DNA of 64,000 bases from Prosapia bicincta (lineage: Eukaryota; Arthropoda; Insecta; Hemiptera; Cercopidae): contig JBAIZL010000004.1 in assembly GCA_036971475.1 (NCBI GenBank), positions 67,301,010 to 67,365,009 of the forward strand, given 5' to 3'. This document shows positions 36,631 to 49,390 of this stretch, one piece after another. Below the pieces are notes generated by a model. The model saw nothing but the letters and a program-made list of their open reading frames with translations. It was not told the DNA's origin and did not search any database. Within the stretch, counting starts at the first letter, position 1. Each line of letters opens with the position of its first letter. The position numbers were made by a program, and so were the translations under genes.

Positions 36631-39600
36631 CACAACCAATATGGTATAATAAAAACAACTTCTGTGTTTCTATATCTTTGTTAGAAGCTACGATAATGTC
36701 TGTTCAAGTTTTAACCATTATTTCTGATACGCATCAATTATTTGCATTTATTTACTTTGGGATTTTTTTAAAGTAACATATGCCAATATGATTACCTAAT
36801 TTCGCTTAGTCCTGTTTGCGGCCACAAGATAGCACGCAGATAGGTATCTATCAACGCGCATGCGTGTAAGAAGGTGCTACAAAGGTTCCCATGCCAATAC
36901 GTGATGCGGTCGTTCAGAAAGCACTCGTAAATTGACTTCACTGAAACTGTCCATTAGAGTGGAGATACTCCCGAGAGCAATTAGCTCTGATTGGTCAGCG
37001 GCGGCAATGAATCTCCACGTGTAGCGCGTTCGTCGATATAGTAATGTTCGTGAATTGCTAATCGATTACGAGACAATCGTTCTGACGTTTTGTATTACAA
37101 ACGTAACCGAGTGCTTGAACCTGACGTGGATGGTGGTCACAGAGAGGATATTGCTCTTTACCGGGCCGTATTCATCGCGGAAGCATCCGAATTGTTCGTA
37201 TTAACCTACCTTGGTGTTTAAGGTTCTTCTGAAGGGAACCCACACAAACTGTTTAAGGAATTTGATGTGTTGAACAAAACTAATAATAAAAATGTCCCTC
37301 GTTACAGTTCTTAATTTTTTAATTCTAAAAATTAGTTGTTAGTTTCTTTTTCGTTTGTCTCTTTATTTCATTGACGTTAACTTCCCTTTTGGTAAATATT
37401 TTCAGGAATATTTTAATACTTTTTATACAAAATATTTACTGTTAAAATGAAAAATGTTTTTTTTTTTTGCTCTAGTAGCGGGTGAACGCCCCTCTTAACC
37501 TTGGCTTAGAGCAGGTACTTCTACTGTGCCCTGCCCTTATCCTTCTTCTTGTAAGATTTCTTCTGAACGGGTAGACATCCTCATGACCCTGGTAGAGAGT
37601 GTCACTACTTTGGGCTATGCATAGATCCATACCTATATTCTCTACCATGTGGTTTTAAGTCCATACCTTAATTCTACCCGTACTTAAAAATCAAACTGTC
37701 TCACTGCCTTAGAACTACATAACAAATTTAGTAATAATATAAACTACTCGAACCTTGCACTGTGTCTTTCCACTTCATTTTTATAGCGTGCTAAAGAGAC
37801 TCCAGTATAAGATTCCCTGTTAGTAATAGAATTCTTCACGCTTATTAAAATCTAGATCTTACGCTACATTTCTTGTCACTGTTAGATTATGTCGCCAAAT
37901 ATTCAACCCACAAACACTGCGAGCTCTGCTCTTTAGGTATTGGTTGTTTGTACGTTCAATTCTCATACTATCATTTGCTTGACCTTCTCACACAGTCCAG
38001 ACATCACTAAAATTCCTTCACTTGTTGACACCTATACGTGCCGATACTGTGTGCTGCAGCAGTGCCTGAATGTATTATGAGCTTGATATCTCTAAGAGCT
38101 TTTTTCTTAATCACCCATAGAAATCTCTTTAATTTCGAATTTAATTCAATATTCTGAGTCTATTAAAATAAATACTTGCACAATGAACGAGCGTTGAATG
38201 TGTACGTCTTGCTGAAAACTACATCAGTGGCGTTGTTATTCTTGGCTGGTCAAAAGGGAGCTATATAGACTAGGTGAAAATCTTTAGTAACTACATAAAT
38301 TTACAAAGTATTGATGGTGCGAAACGATGACCCCCTACATTAAATTTCGTCCTAATGTTATTTTCATTTTATTCTGAAATACCAAACTCTAATATGTAAC
38401 CTTCGTACCCACAGATTTTGTTCTAATCGTAGAGTTGAAATTAATCACATAAACGTCATAAGTATTGTAATATAGTAAATTACTTTATACAGAAATAATT
38501 ACATGCTATTTTATTGCTAGTTATTTTATCAATATATATGGATAAATCTTATGATTTGAAGTTGCAATTCATGTTGAGTCTATTAATAAATTGTATCGCG
38601 GCTGTACACAACCTACACGTGGAGTAGATTAGCAATAGTTAACTTGTAATCAACTGTTGAACCTGTTCCTACATCGCCTTTGTGTGCGTGTGCGTGCGTC
38701 TATATTTAGACTTGTATTCAACGATGTTTATTATTAACAATCGCTTCTATTAACGATGTACCCACAAGGTACGAATTATAACGTCAGCATTAGACGGACT
38801 GTTTAATTAGGAGTCTGCCGAAAGTGTTAGGGATTATTATGGGTGCCAGGCATTCTGATGACTTGAACAAAGACCACTGGCCCATGTTTCCATCTGGTTT
38901 GTTCTTTGTCAGGTTGAAGTGTACATTGGTTGTTTTATTGTTCGGAACAAACAAACAAGTATTGTAATATGTTATAGCTTTTTATTTAAAATTAAAATTT
39001 TACAGTGTAGTTTCTCCTTGTTAGGAGTTTAAAGCGTTTAGACTGCAGAAGATATGAAAGTATTGTCAATATATACCTTTCATATATAATACATTTGGTA
39101 TGTGTTATAGTACATAACCTTTGGTATGAATACCTTAATGATATAAAACCTCCTGGTAGAGGAGCGGAGAACCTGGCATCCGAGGGCAGCGTCGGGTGTC
39201 TGAAGCAGGCTCTACTCGTTTCGCTAAGGAAAGCTAGATATGGCGTCGCTAGATTACTATCCTTATCTGAAGCAGACTTCAGCTCTCACTGTATCCAATG
39301 CGTGTCTTTAAATAGCCTACACAGCGCCGTGATTTTCTGTTTTAGTCTCCAGTGGTAATATATCCTCTAATGATAAGGACATATTGGGAATGTATATGGT
39401 ATTAAGATAGGAAGCACTTAGTAGATGTAGATAGGATTCTAGGAGTACAATTATACAGGGTCGCTTGCCTGAAGTAGATCTATCGAGGCCATTAAGACGT
39501 TTCTACCTGTCGCACCCCTTATATAAAAAAGGATATTGAAGGGTAGATGAAATTAAATACTTAACAGTTTTTGATGTTTTTCAAGGGTCTCTCCTTTAAT

Positions 39601-40898
39601 ATTTCACAAGATTTTATATTAATCTTTAAATAATATAATGTAATAAAATGACGCTTGTTTGTTTACAATTTTAAAGTGACTTAAACGGCGTCTTTTTGAA
39701 AGAGGGTTGTTTTTACGTAATTTTTTAAAGCTTCAGTTCATCAGTAGCCTTGTAACTAAAAAATGGAAGTTTTTGTTTGTTTGTTGTGTACTCTTGTTTA
39801 CCCTCAACATAATAATTTTCCCTTATTCCCACTTGTTTCTTTCCCCAACTAACTCCATCTACCCTTCCATAACCTTCACATACAAAGGGAGTGTTACGAG
39901 TTGACATTTCTTTATGACTCGTAGGACTACTTCAGGTACTAGCCGCTGCACACGTGACGACGTGTCTCTTCTATACTCTTTAGGTATAGGAGGCATATGC
40001 AGTTTTATGCCCCTACCTTAATCCTACCTAACTTACCAATAGTCTTCCACGATTTGTAAGCTACAATTGCAACACTATTGTATTAAATATACAAAAAGTG
40101 TTTGTTTTATTGACTTTCTTTATGTAAGTTCTTTAAATGGTAAGTAAAGGGGGGGGTAGAATTAGGTTTCATGACATGTTTGAAGGATAAAATAATGCAA
40201 GTAAAATTGGTTTTAATTTAAAATTTTAAGGATGCTTCATTCAAATCAAAATAGCAGTAAACCTATCGATTTAAAACATTTCTTCAAGTACCGGTGCTTG
40301 CCTATCTGACCCCTGCAATGATCGCACTGCCTCAAAAGTTCAGGTGTTTCAATGTGTTCCGTACCGCCGAGCAGTGAGATGAGGGGTAAGTTGATCTCCC
40401 ATTCCAGCCGAATATTATTTAGGTTTAGTTCCTCCTCCAGCGTTTAGAAATGTCTGTGACTGCGGTCTTTAACAAACCATGCGACTAAATGTAAGTATAA
40501 AGGATGAACAAAAATTAAAAATATTTTTTTCGTTCGGAGTCGATGTTTAAATTTAATTTGAGAATATTTACCAAGATATGACTCAATGTTAATAAGGCTT
40601 GTATAAGTATTCTTCAATTATAGCCTTTGGGGGGTCGTGAATTCTGAGAACTGGTCTAGACGAAAGATAAGAGCGGTTCCGGGAACCCCCATTGATAACT
40701 TGTCAGTAGAGCCCCATCTTGACGGCCGTCATAGGACAGCAAAATATCAACAGTTGCCCTTTTGGTTGAAATTTTCCCGGCGTTTTATTAGTTTCTGTAA
40801 AGTATTTTTGCCCACCTTGCAACTTTTGTGTTGAGTATGTTTTACTAGATTACCAAACCAAGTGTATTTTAAACAAATATATGTATCTACAACTTGAG

Positions 40899-40900
<2 letters not shown>
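36631..40900. other. mostly AT-rich non-coding DNA
   Basis: At 36790-37240 the DNA is GC-balanced with an E-box-like CCACGTG and ATCGATTA, which is compatible with a regulatory patch. A repeat fragment lies at 37480-37700. The 87-codon plus frame at 39095-39358 and other short frames are unrecognised. There is a G7 run near 40149. Confidence 0.4.
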
Positions 40901-40944
<44 letters not shown>

Positions 40945-40959
40945 ACACAGAAACACACT

Positions 40960-41005
<46 letters not shown>

Positions 41006-41022
41006 CACACACACACACACTC

Positions 41023-41080
<58 letters not shown>

Positions 41081-41096
41081 ACACAGACACACACAG

Positions 41097-41137
<41 letters not shown>

Positions 41138-41144
41138 CACACTC

Positions 41145-41192
<48 letters not shown>

Positions 41193-41200
41193 TCACCTCA

Positions 41201-41276
<76 letters not shown>
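40901..41276. repeat. long CA microsatellite with interruptions
   Basis: About 375 bases of CA with periodic AGAAACACACTCACACGC blocks that recur about 50-120 bases apart, so parts were duplicated as larger units. Frames of His/Thr or Cys/Val are not genes. Confidence 0.98.
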
Positions 41277-41277
<1 letters not shown>

Positions 41278-42962
41278 CCTTTTCAACTTTTCTAGTAATA
41301 TCGTAAATATTAAGTAACGTATATAAAACAAAAATTAATATAATTTAAACAAGAAAACTTTGAAAATATAAATATACTAAAATTGCGTATAACTTACGTA
41401 GGTTTAACTTTCTATTAGAGCGCGGTCATTTTGACACCATCAACTTAGATTTGCTAAGGATTTTGTACGACCATTGTATATTTAAGTGTCACCAGTGGCT
41501 TTTAAAGTTTTTTAGAATACTAAACTATTTGCTGTTGCAGGTGTGAATAAATAGGAATCCATATCGTATATAATATTTGCAGATAGTTCTACCGCTATTA
41601 TAAATAAACCCGTCTGTGACTAATATAAATATGTGACGTTATTCCCATAGACCTTTATGATAACTACATCGCATAAGTTACAGCCAAGTGAAAGTCCCCT
41701 TTAATTTGCAGCTATAACATTAATATAACCGCAAATGCCAAAGTATAGTAACACTTTCTTTGCATCATGCTCCGAACTCTCAGTCTCTCCGATTACATTT
41801 ATAAATAATTATCTAGTAATAATGTTAATAACAGATATTATCGACTTACTTATGGAACTCCTGTTCTACCGCTCGTTCTAGTTTCTAAGTGACGTACACA
41901 CTTAGCTACAAATCCAACTTAAGTACAGCCGGGTACAATTTATGATTCCTAATGACTGTTATTATACCGGACATAATAATGACGAGTTTCGGTTTAAACG
42001 TGGCGATTCGAGTAGATCGATAGTTTGCTATTAGTTCATGTGACATTATATCGAGTTATTGCTAAGTACCGAAGCGATTAGATAAGACTGGTCGTATATA
42101 GGCTTCTGTCTGCTTCCGGCGCTGTGGCATTTAGTTTTTGCCGCGCGGAAAATGAAATAAATGTAACACATTTTTCACTCAGGTTTTTTAAAATCTTTTT
42201 CTTGCGTTATAAACACGCCTTGAGACCTATTTTACAGACTTAATTTGCATAAAATTATTATGTATGACGTTTTCTGACGTACCCCGTTTGTTTAATGTAC
42301 TACCTGCACAATTAACCTTAGAAATAAATTTAATAAACGCTCTTCTGCCACAGTTTAGTTTTCTCAGTAATTACTAAGTCCGTAACTACAGAAATGACTT
42401 TATTTTTTCTTGTTCATTGTTATTAGTGTTTTAATATCACGTTTTAAAAACGTTCGTCCAGTAGTAAGTCCAAACTAGTTTCACCTACTCGAAATGCGTG
42501 GAGCTCCCAACACCTACACAAACCTTAATAACACCTAACGTCTTGGAAAAGTCATGTAACCTAATTATTTTTTAAATATTAATTTTTATTCCTTCTCTTC
42601 TTGCCTTTCATCCATCTTTACAATTCAGAGCATCTTTACGAAATGTGTTAACGGTCTGAGTAATAGTTAAAAAACTTTAGAAAAAAGGTTAAAGTTCCAT
42701 TTACCTCTCTCCCTATGGTTTGTAATTTGCTGTTTCATTATTATTATTATTATTATTATTATTTTGCATTACCATTACAGAATTACTAGAAGTACAAAAG
42801 TAAATTTAAGGCTACACTATTTTTATTTTTTTAAATGCTATTTTATGACCGGTTCAGAACTGGATATTCTTTCAGTTTCAAGGACATCATTATTATGACA
42901 CACGAATGATGAGGTCGAATTGTTAATATAAGTAAGTTTTAGTTAGTAATGTAAAACTATTT
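41277..42962. other. AT-rich non-coding DNA
   Basis: (ATT)n lies at about 42736-42764. The segment 41980-42150 is less AT-rich (GTACCGAAGCGATTAG, TGCCGCGCGG) but has no frame. Confidence 0.5.
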
Positions 42963-43450
42963 CTTGTAAAAGTAGAAGATACATGAATAGAGGTAAAAGA
43001 TACACGAGTAGAGGTAGAAGATACATGAGTAGAAGTAGAAGATACATGAGTAGAGGTAGAAGATACATTAGTAGAAGTAGAAGATATATGAGTAGATGTA
43101 GAAGATACATGAATAGAAGTAGAAGATACATGAGTAGAAGTAGAAGATACATGAGTAGAGGTAGAAGATACATGAGTAGAGGTAGAAGATACGTGAGTAG
43201 AATTAGAAGATACATGAGTAGAGGTAGAAGATACATGAGTAGAGGTAGAAGATACACGAGTAGAAGTAGAAGATACATGAGTAGAGGTAGAAGATACATG
43301 AATAGAAGGTGAAGATACATGAGTAGACGTAGAAGATACATGAGCAGAAGTAGAAGATACATGAGTAGAAGTAGAAGATACACGAGTAGAAGTAGAAGAT
43401 ACATGAGTAGAAGTAGAAGTTACATGAGCAGAAGTAGAAGATACTACTCT
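42963..43450. repeat. 21-bp minisatellite, open on both strands
   Basis: About 23 copies of AGATACATGAGTAGAAGTAG plus A. Because 21 is divisible by three, the minus strand holds a 179-codon frame (42923-43462) of VSSTSTH heptads, and the plus strand holds GRRYMSR heptads interrupted once. A Ser/Thr-rich heptad product resembles mucin-like spacer protein, but the frame starts and ends at the array edges and has no signal peptide. I call it a repeat, not a gene. Confidence 0.93.
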
Positions 43451-45439
43451 TGTAGAAGACACAGAGGTATCATGTGTGCAGGCAAGATTATATTTACTTT
43501 TGTAGACACGCTCACACTACCATTGTCGTAAATAATTGTTTATACATTTCACTACCCGCGTAAGATTGAAGGATAAGATAGGAGAACTGTAATGACGTAC
43601 CAAAGGACTAACAAGTCATTATGATCCACAGGTACTGCGAATAGGGTACGATTTGGTTGCAGTCGTTAAATTTTTGATTTAAGCTTAATAAATTATCTCT
43701 ATTTTGCCCTCTATTTGTAGACTCGAATTCAGTTACTCGACCATTTGTATAAATAAAAAATAAACAAAAGTTCATCAGCTTTTTATAACTTGATTATATC
43801 TCAAATGTTAGCAGCATTGTTTTGTAGATCGGGCTTTAATATATATAAATAAATTACAAGTAAACAAAATGAATTAGCCGGTCCAGTATTTCTATGTAGT
43901 AAAAGAAAACAACTCAATAAGTTACAAAAAAATGGCAGAGTCGTAAAAGCTTACTGCAAATTAGGGAGATAAATCTCGGAGCGCGGTGTTCCAGTATTTA
44001 AGCAATAATTTGAAAAAACAAACTGGAACTGATAAGATCCCAACAAAAACAAACATTTCTTATCTCCTTGTACTGAAATAGAACCCTTGAACTTCGTATC
44101 TTATCTCCTTCTCCAAAACTAAACAATTATTAATCCAAGCCCCCACAGAAAATAACATAGTCATAAAATTAAATTGACAGTTTTCCAAAATCAATTCCAT
44201 AAATTTCGTTAAAAGATATTATCTAATGTTTAATGGAAATAAATTGTATAAAGATTATGGACCATTTCAGGGGAATTGTTCGTTATCAAACAGCCACCCA
44301 AATTTAAACAAAACGTTAGCTCAACTATCAGCTTATTTTCATATTAATACTCGTTAAAGTATACAAGCCTAAACTGGGAGCTCAAATTCAAAATAAGAAC
44401 AAATAAATATTAATGTTCGTAAACATTTATAAAATTTAAATTTAAAAAGTATTTCACTTATTTATTTCTATTATCGAAACATAAAATCACAATAATCGTT
44501 CACCTATATAGTTTGTGTTTTAATCTCTTGTTAAATCATATATTTATTGCTAGAAAGATTATTTTTAATTTTGCAACCAATCTCTATTTAGGGCTATATA
44601 GGTGTCTTATTGGTTTTGCTCTTCTTCCACCCTTCTTCATTGCAGGTTTCAATTCCACAGTTTCTATTATTATAATGTACTACTTTGCCTACACTGCGTC
44701 GTTTCATGTGCGATAGAATAGATAGGGTGCCTAGTTAGGTAGATAGGCATGCACGTATTAGGTCACTGTAACCATTACGTTTGTTGTAGAACTTCTGATT
44801 TACTTATAGTAAATATTTATAGCAAATATGTTTTAATAAGTAATGTGTACACCCCCTCCCCTCCATAAGTGTAACACCCCTCCCCTCCATACACATTACT
44901 TATTTATGTATTTTTCGTATTTGTTAGTTTTTGTGCTGAATCCATTTCTATTTCTATGACAGCCATGTTGCATACAACCACTTACTTTCCAAACGTCGTC
45001 GAAACGTCATCAACGCACACTGTAACGGCAGTGCCTGCCTTTACGAGCCCCATAAGTAATGAGTATCCTTGACGCATTGCGACCGGAGTGTAACTCGGCA
45101 CAAGGCATCCGTCTTTCCGGGTTGGCGGAAACTTTACACAAACATTCACCCCGTTCCTGGCACGAACGTTAAGTTTATAAGGCTGTAAATCTTAATTATT
45201 TTTATTTCAAAGAGCCTGCCCTTATTTACATCCCCCTTCTCGAAATCTTCTCACTTCCGCCTTCAAGTTGAGTCGACGAGAAAGCGGTTATTTATGCCTG
45301 TAGGCTTTGTACATTCCATGCAGTAGATATTAGTCTTGCGGGAAACTTTGCAAGAACGCGCTTATTACTGCTTGACCAGAACTGTGTAGCTACCGTACAT
45401 GATTCCAAGAATTTATGCAAATAAAGTTACGACATATTG
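43451..45439. other. non-coding DNA
   Basis: A 66-bp hairpin with a nested direct repeat lies at 44837-44902 (see findings). A GC-balanced patch at 44990-45390 (CGTCATCAACGCACACTG, TCCGGGTTGGCGGAAAC) has no frame and could be regulatory or an old insertion. Confidence 0.45.
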
Positions 45440-45990
45440 TTTAACGAGAACATTACAATACGAAAAACAATACAAAAATTTCATATTAAAAACAATACGA
45501 AGAGTACTTCAAAGAATTATAGACGAAGAACACTTTAAAGAATTATATAGAGAAAACGATAAGAAGAGTTATATAAAAAGAACATTATAAAGAATTATGT
45601 GAAGATTATTAAAAAGTAATATACACAAAGAAGAATACGGAGAGATATATAAGAGCATTATGAAGAATTATATGCGAAGAATATTACTATGTTATGTAAA
45701 CGAAAAACACTATAAAGAATTATAAACGAAGAGGACCAACAAAAATAAATATATGAAAAGAACAATACAAGTAATTATATACGAAGAACAATACAAATAA
45801 TTATTTACTATGAACATTACAAAGAATTTTATATGAAAAATATTACAATACAAAAACAAATACAAGAATTATATATAACAAATATTACGAATAATATTTC
45901 AAATAATAATAGTAGGCCTATAGAAGAACATTACAAATAATTATTTACGAAGAACAATACAAAGAATCATATGCAAAGAACAATATTCTT
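45440..45990. repeat. degenerate A-rich tandem array
   Basis: Poorly conserved units of about 25-40 bp around ACGAAGAACA, ATTACAAAGAATTATAT. Spacing is irregular, so this is an old array. Confidence 0.75.
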
Positions 45991-47484
45991 AAACTTGTCG
46001 AAAAGGTCTGTCAGTGCAAGTTACACTATATATTTCTATCTGAAACATTCAAGTAATACACGGACAGGACACGATAAGATCAGGGCATAATTTGATCGTT
46101 ATCGTTTGGGTGGCTAGTTTTCTTCGTGATAATATTTAATATAATTTATACGTAATGAGCCCTTAATATAAAAATTCTGCGTAGAATGAATACAACAAAT
46201 TACTTGCAGTGAGAGCAGCAAGTGGGAGGAGATTTATAACACTTCAGTTGGAGAATGTGACATTTCGTTCTGTCATTGCCACTGGCTTATAAATTCAAGC
46301 TATTTATTTAAATGCATTACTCTAGAGTCTATTTAATTTATTCATTTACAATGTCATTACCCTGTCGAATAGAGTTTGGCATCGCTGAATGGAAGTTACA
46401 TTCGGAGGCGACAAGAGTAAATGTTCGGGAAAATATTCGACTTCATCACTCTCTGCGTCTCGTCCTTCATTTGCTCCATAAACAAAGATATATTTTCGTT
46501 TCAGTATTTAATTACAGTAAATTATATACAAATATCATTTCTTCAGTGGTTGTTACAGTTACAGAAGGGTTGCTTTAAAAATAGTTTTATTGATTGTGAG
46601 TTCTTCCTGCAATAAACAACCAAACCTCACACATTAATGCATGTCGGTTGTGAGTTTCTTCTGTTATGACTATGAGATTAGCATAAAAATACTTTCCCTG
46701 GTTTATTTTCAAGTAAAATATGTAGTTAAAATTAGGATTTATTTATTTTCCCGAGGTTGATGTAGCTCAAGAAAGGGAGATGCACTTTAGGCTTGGCCCA
46801 ATTTTCCAATCATAAGCTATAAGTGGAGGGTAGAAGGGATAACTGTCAAAGAAATAATTTTTGTTGGAGTGTTTACAAAGGGTATACTTTTCTCTGTTAT
46901 GGCGATACACACTCTTTATAATACACTTGATGGTTTTGGCGGTTTATTAAGGAAATTAGGATTTGATTTGGTTACAATGTTGTTAAAAGCCCTTTGGCGT
47001 AAGTCGTAAGCCTCTGTTTACTTAGGTCGTCAAGTATATTGAACGGTTTATTACTTCAGGATATTTTATGACGATATTATCAGAGCGGCCGATCGTCTGT
47101 GCTGGGCGTAAAGCCTACATTACGTCAGATTATTTATTTACTTCGAATTAACATCGAACTATTTCTTGATCGGTTTCATTAATCAACTATTAACCAGAGT
47201 TTTGTAAACCATCTTGCAACTTAACCTTTAATAGTTTATATTTTTTTAATGAGTTGTTTTGGCCGTTCACTTGGACCAGATTCATATTAAAACCAACAAC
47301 TGGATGAGTTATCTATTCCTTTACTTTAGGCGTGGGAAAACACTTATAGTGATGCACTGTGCACACTTTATTTACACATGTGCTCGGGCACTATCTGTGA
47401 TCTCGTCTCCACGCACAATATCCTTACCCTAGAGATTCTCTGCGGACTGTCGACCAGAATCGAAATAAAATGGGTGCACGCACG
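45991..47484. other. AT-rich non-coding DNA
   Basis: Nothing supported. Confidence 0.6.
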
Positions 47485-47488
47485 TACG

Positions 47489-47562
<74 letters not shown>
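47485..47562. repeat. CA microsatellite
   Basis: ACGCACGTACGCACG leads into about 35 CA repeats and ends before TTGCAACGTC. Confidence 0.97.
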
Positions 47563-47563
<1 letters not shown>

Positions 47564-48254
47564 TGCAACGTCCCCCCCACCTTCCTCTACCGCTATACTC
47601 TGCTCTGTTTGTTGTTTGTTATATCGTTTCTTGCAGAATACCAAAATTTTATTGTTTACAAGAGAACTTATTTATAAACAACCAAAAATCTGCCTATCAC
47701 CCTGCTTGTAAAACCGTGCTAAACTCCCTGAGTTAAGTGTATGTTCCCGCTCGTAGGGCCAAGCCCACAACAAGCCTATTCCCGCTGACTACTATTTAAA
47801 ATACGTATAAACTCTCCCAAATTAGATTATCAATTGTGTATGATCTAGGTATAGTCGCACATGTCATTTTAATAGTCAGCTGGAAAGAAACACATTTAAA
47901 ATAATACACAAAATAATCACAGAGTCTTACCACCTGATGATGATCTGCAGAGACAGCAAGGGAACGTGCAAAATATGATTGTGTTTAAAATTACCTATTT
48001 TAAAAGGCTCCTGTGTCCTTTTAAACACAATCTGCCAGTAGATAAATCTCTGGACTTTTATACAAAAAACCAACTAATCTTTAGACTAGCTCATGAAGTT
48101 AGTAGAGAGAAACTCTTTAAAAACATTAGGCTTTATCTATTATCATTTAATGAAATTTAATTAAATTTGTTTACTGATTTAATAATCATTTTCATATTAG
48201 TTGGAAAAAGCTAAACAGTTTTTATTAATTATTCGACACAGGATGAAATGCTAA
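47563..48254. other. non-coding DNA with hairpin and decayed ribozyme-like core
   Basis: CTGATGA at 47934-47940, followed by TGATCTGCAG and GGGAACGTGC, resembles a hammerhead core whose GAAA has decayed. Just after it, ATTGTGTTTAAAA (47978-47990) pairs with TTTTAAACACAAT (48019-48031), a 13-bp stem. The 64-codon frame at 47966-48160 overlaps this hairpin and is unrecognised. Confidence 0.4.
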
Positions 48255-48465
48255 TAATAATAAATACACAAAAACCTCTTAACCACAAACTTTCTTTAAT
48301 TTACCCTAATGTACATTTCAGTTACAAAGTAACCATCCTCAGAGGGATAACATACAAAGTCTTTGTATGTTATCCCTCTGAGGATGGTTACTTTGTAACT
48401 GAAATGTACATTAGGGTAAATTAAAGAAAGTTTGTGGTTAAGAGGTTTTTGTGTATTTATTATTA
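48255..48465. mobile_element. perfect palindrome, 105-bp arms, 1-bp spacer
   Basis: Bases 48255-48359 are the exact reverse complement of 48361-48465, with a single T at 48360 between them. I compared the arms base by base and found no mismatch. Each arm carries one hammerhead-like motif pointing outward from the centre. There is no coding capacity and no obvious flanking duplication. Perfection of the arms means a recent origin or active arm correction. It is compatible with a head-to-head dimer of a roughly 105-bp element. Confidence 0.95.
48374..48416 (+). ncRNA. hammerhead-ribozyme-like motif (AUGUACAU), mirrored at 48304-48346
   Basis: CCCU, CUGAGGA (48378-48384), UG, stem II GUUAC-UUU-GUAAC (5 bp), U, GAAA (48401-48404), palindrome AUGUACAU sharing the last A, unpaired U (48412), then AGGG, which pairs with CCCU as stem I. 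The predicted cleavage is after 48412. The same motif lies on the minus strand at 48346-48304 in the other arm. Deviations from the standard fold are two extra bases before stem II and one after it. Penelope-type hammerheads are the nearest known parallel. Confidence 0.6.
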
Positions 48466-49014
48466 AATTCAACCACAGTATATTCCTAATAAATAGTAAT
48501 GCTAATACTGTTGATTTTTATAACATATTTAATTCTATTTATTTAAATAAAAAAGAAAATTTATTCTTTTAAATACAACACAATTATATTAACAAAACAA
48601 TTCACTAAGTAACTTGTTGTTTCTTATGCTTTAAAAACTTATAATTTGCATATAGATTGATTACATTGACATAAACCTAAAATTATTTTCCAAATTACAC
48701 ATAATAAAATTTATCTCCTATATTGAATTGGTAAATTCGTATTTTATGACATTTAATTTTTAAATTTATAATATTCGAAAAATTCTCATTACCTTAAAAT
48801 AAATGGTTTATGGCCAAAAACCCTTTGTAAGTTTAATATTCATTATTTTAAATATTCTGATCACATAAATTCATTTTATTTAGCATACAATTTATTTAAA
48901 ATTTTATAAAGAGTGAAGTCATTGTTTTAGCTTGCAGATTTGTTTGAATTTAATAAAATTAACTAACTAAATTTGACGTGACTGGTATCGAATAAAGAAA
49001 ATGACTTGCCAAAG
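48466..49014. other. very AT-rich non-coding DNA
   Basis: Nothing supported. Confidence 0.65.
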
Positions 49015-49390
49015 ATGTTCCTGCCGGTTCTTGGAGTCCCTCGTCTGGATTCCCTGGTCCTTGGACATCGGAAGTCGCCATCCCTGGTTCGTCGGTGGTG
49101 GTTTCCCTCTATTCCAGCGTCCTGGAGGCTGAGTCTGGAGCCTTCATCCTTTGGTAGTCCTGGATGTCGACAGCGCTGAGGTTTTGGTCCATCTGGCCTG
49201 GTGACGGTCCTACTCGCGGTCCAGCATAGCGTTCCGCGGCACCTCGTGTTAAAAATTTATTTCAGACTGTCTCTAAAGTCTTAGAGACCTAGTATATATA
49301 GCGCTGAATTTAACCTACCTCACCCCGCCTGCAACGCTCGCTATCTCTCGATTTATTCCTTGTACAGGCAAGTCGGGCAACGAATCTGTT
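49015..49390. other. GC-rich island, possible LTR or transposon fragment
   Basis: An abrupt change to GC-rich sequence (TCCTGCCGGTTCTTGGAGTC to GCGGTCCAGCATAGCGTTCC) between AT-rich flanks. It is followed by AGTATATATAGCGC (about 49291), a TATA-like site readable on either strand. No long frame exists. Composition and the TATA word recall the regulatory part of a retroelement. Host promoter is the alternative. Confidence 0.35.
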
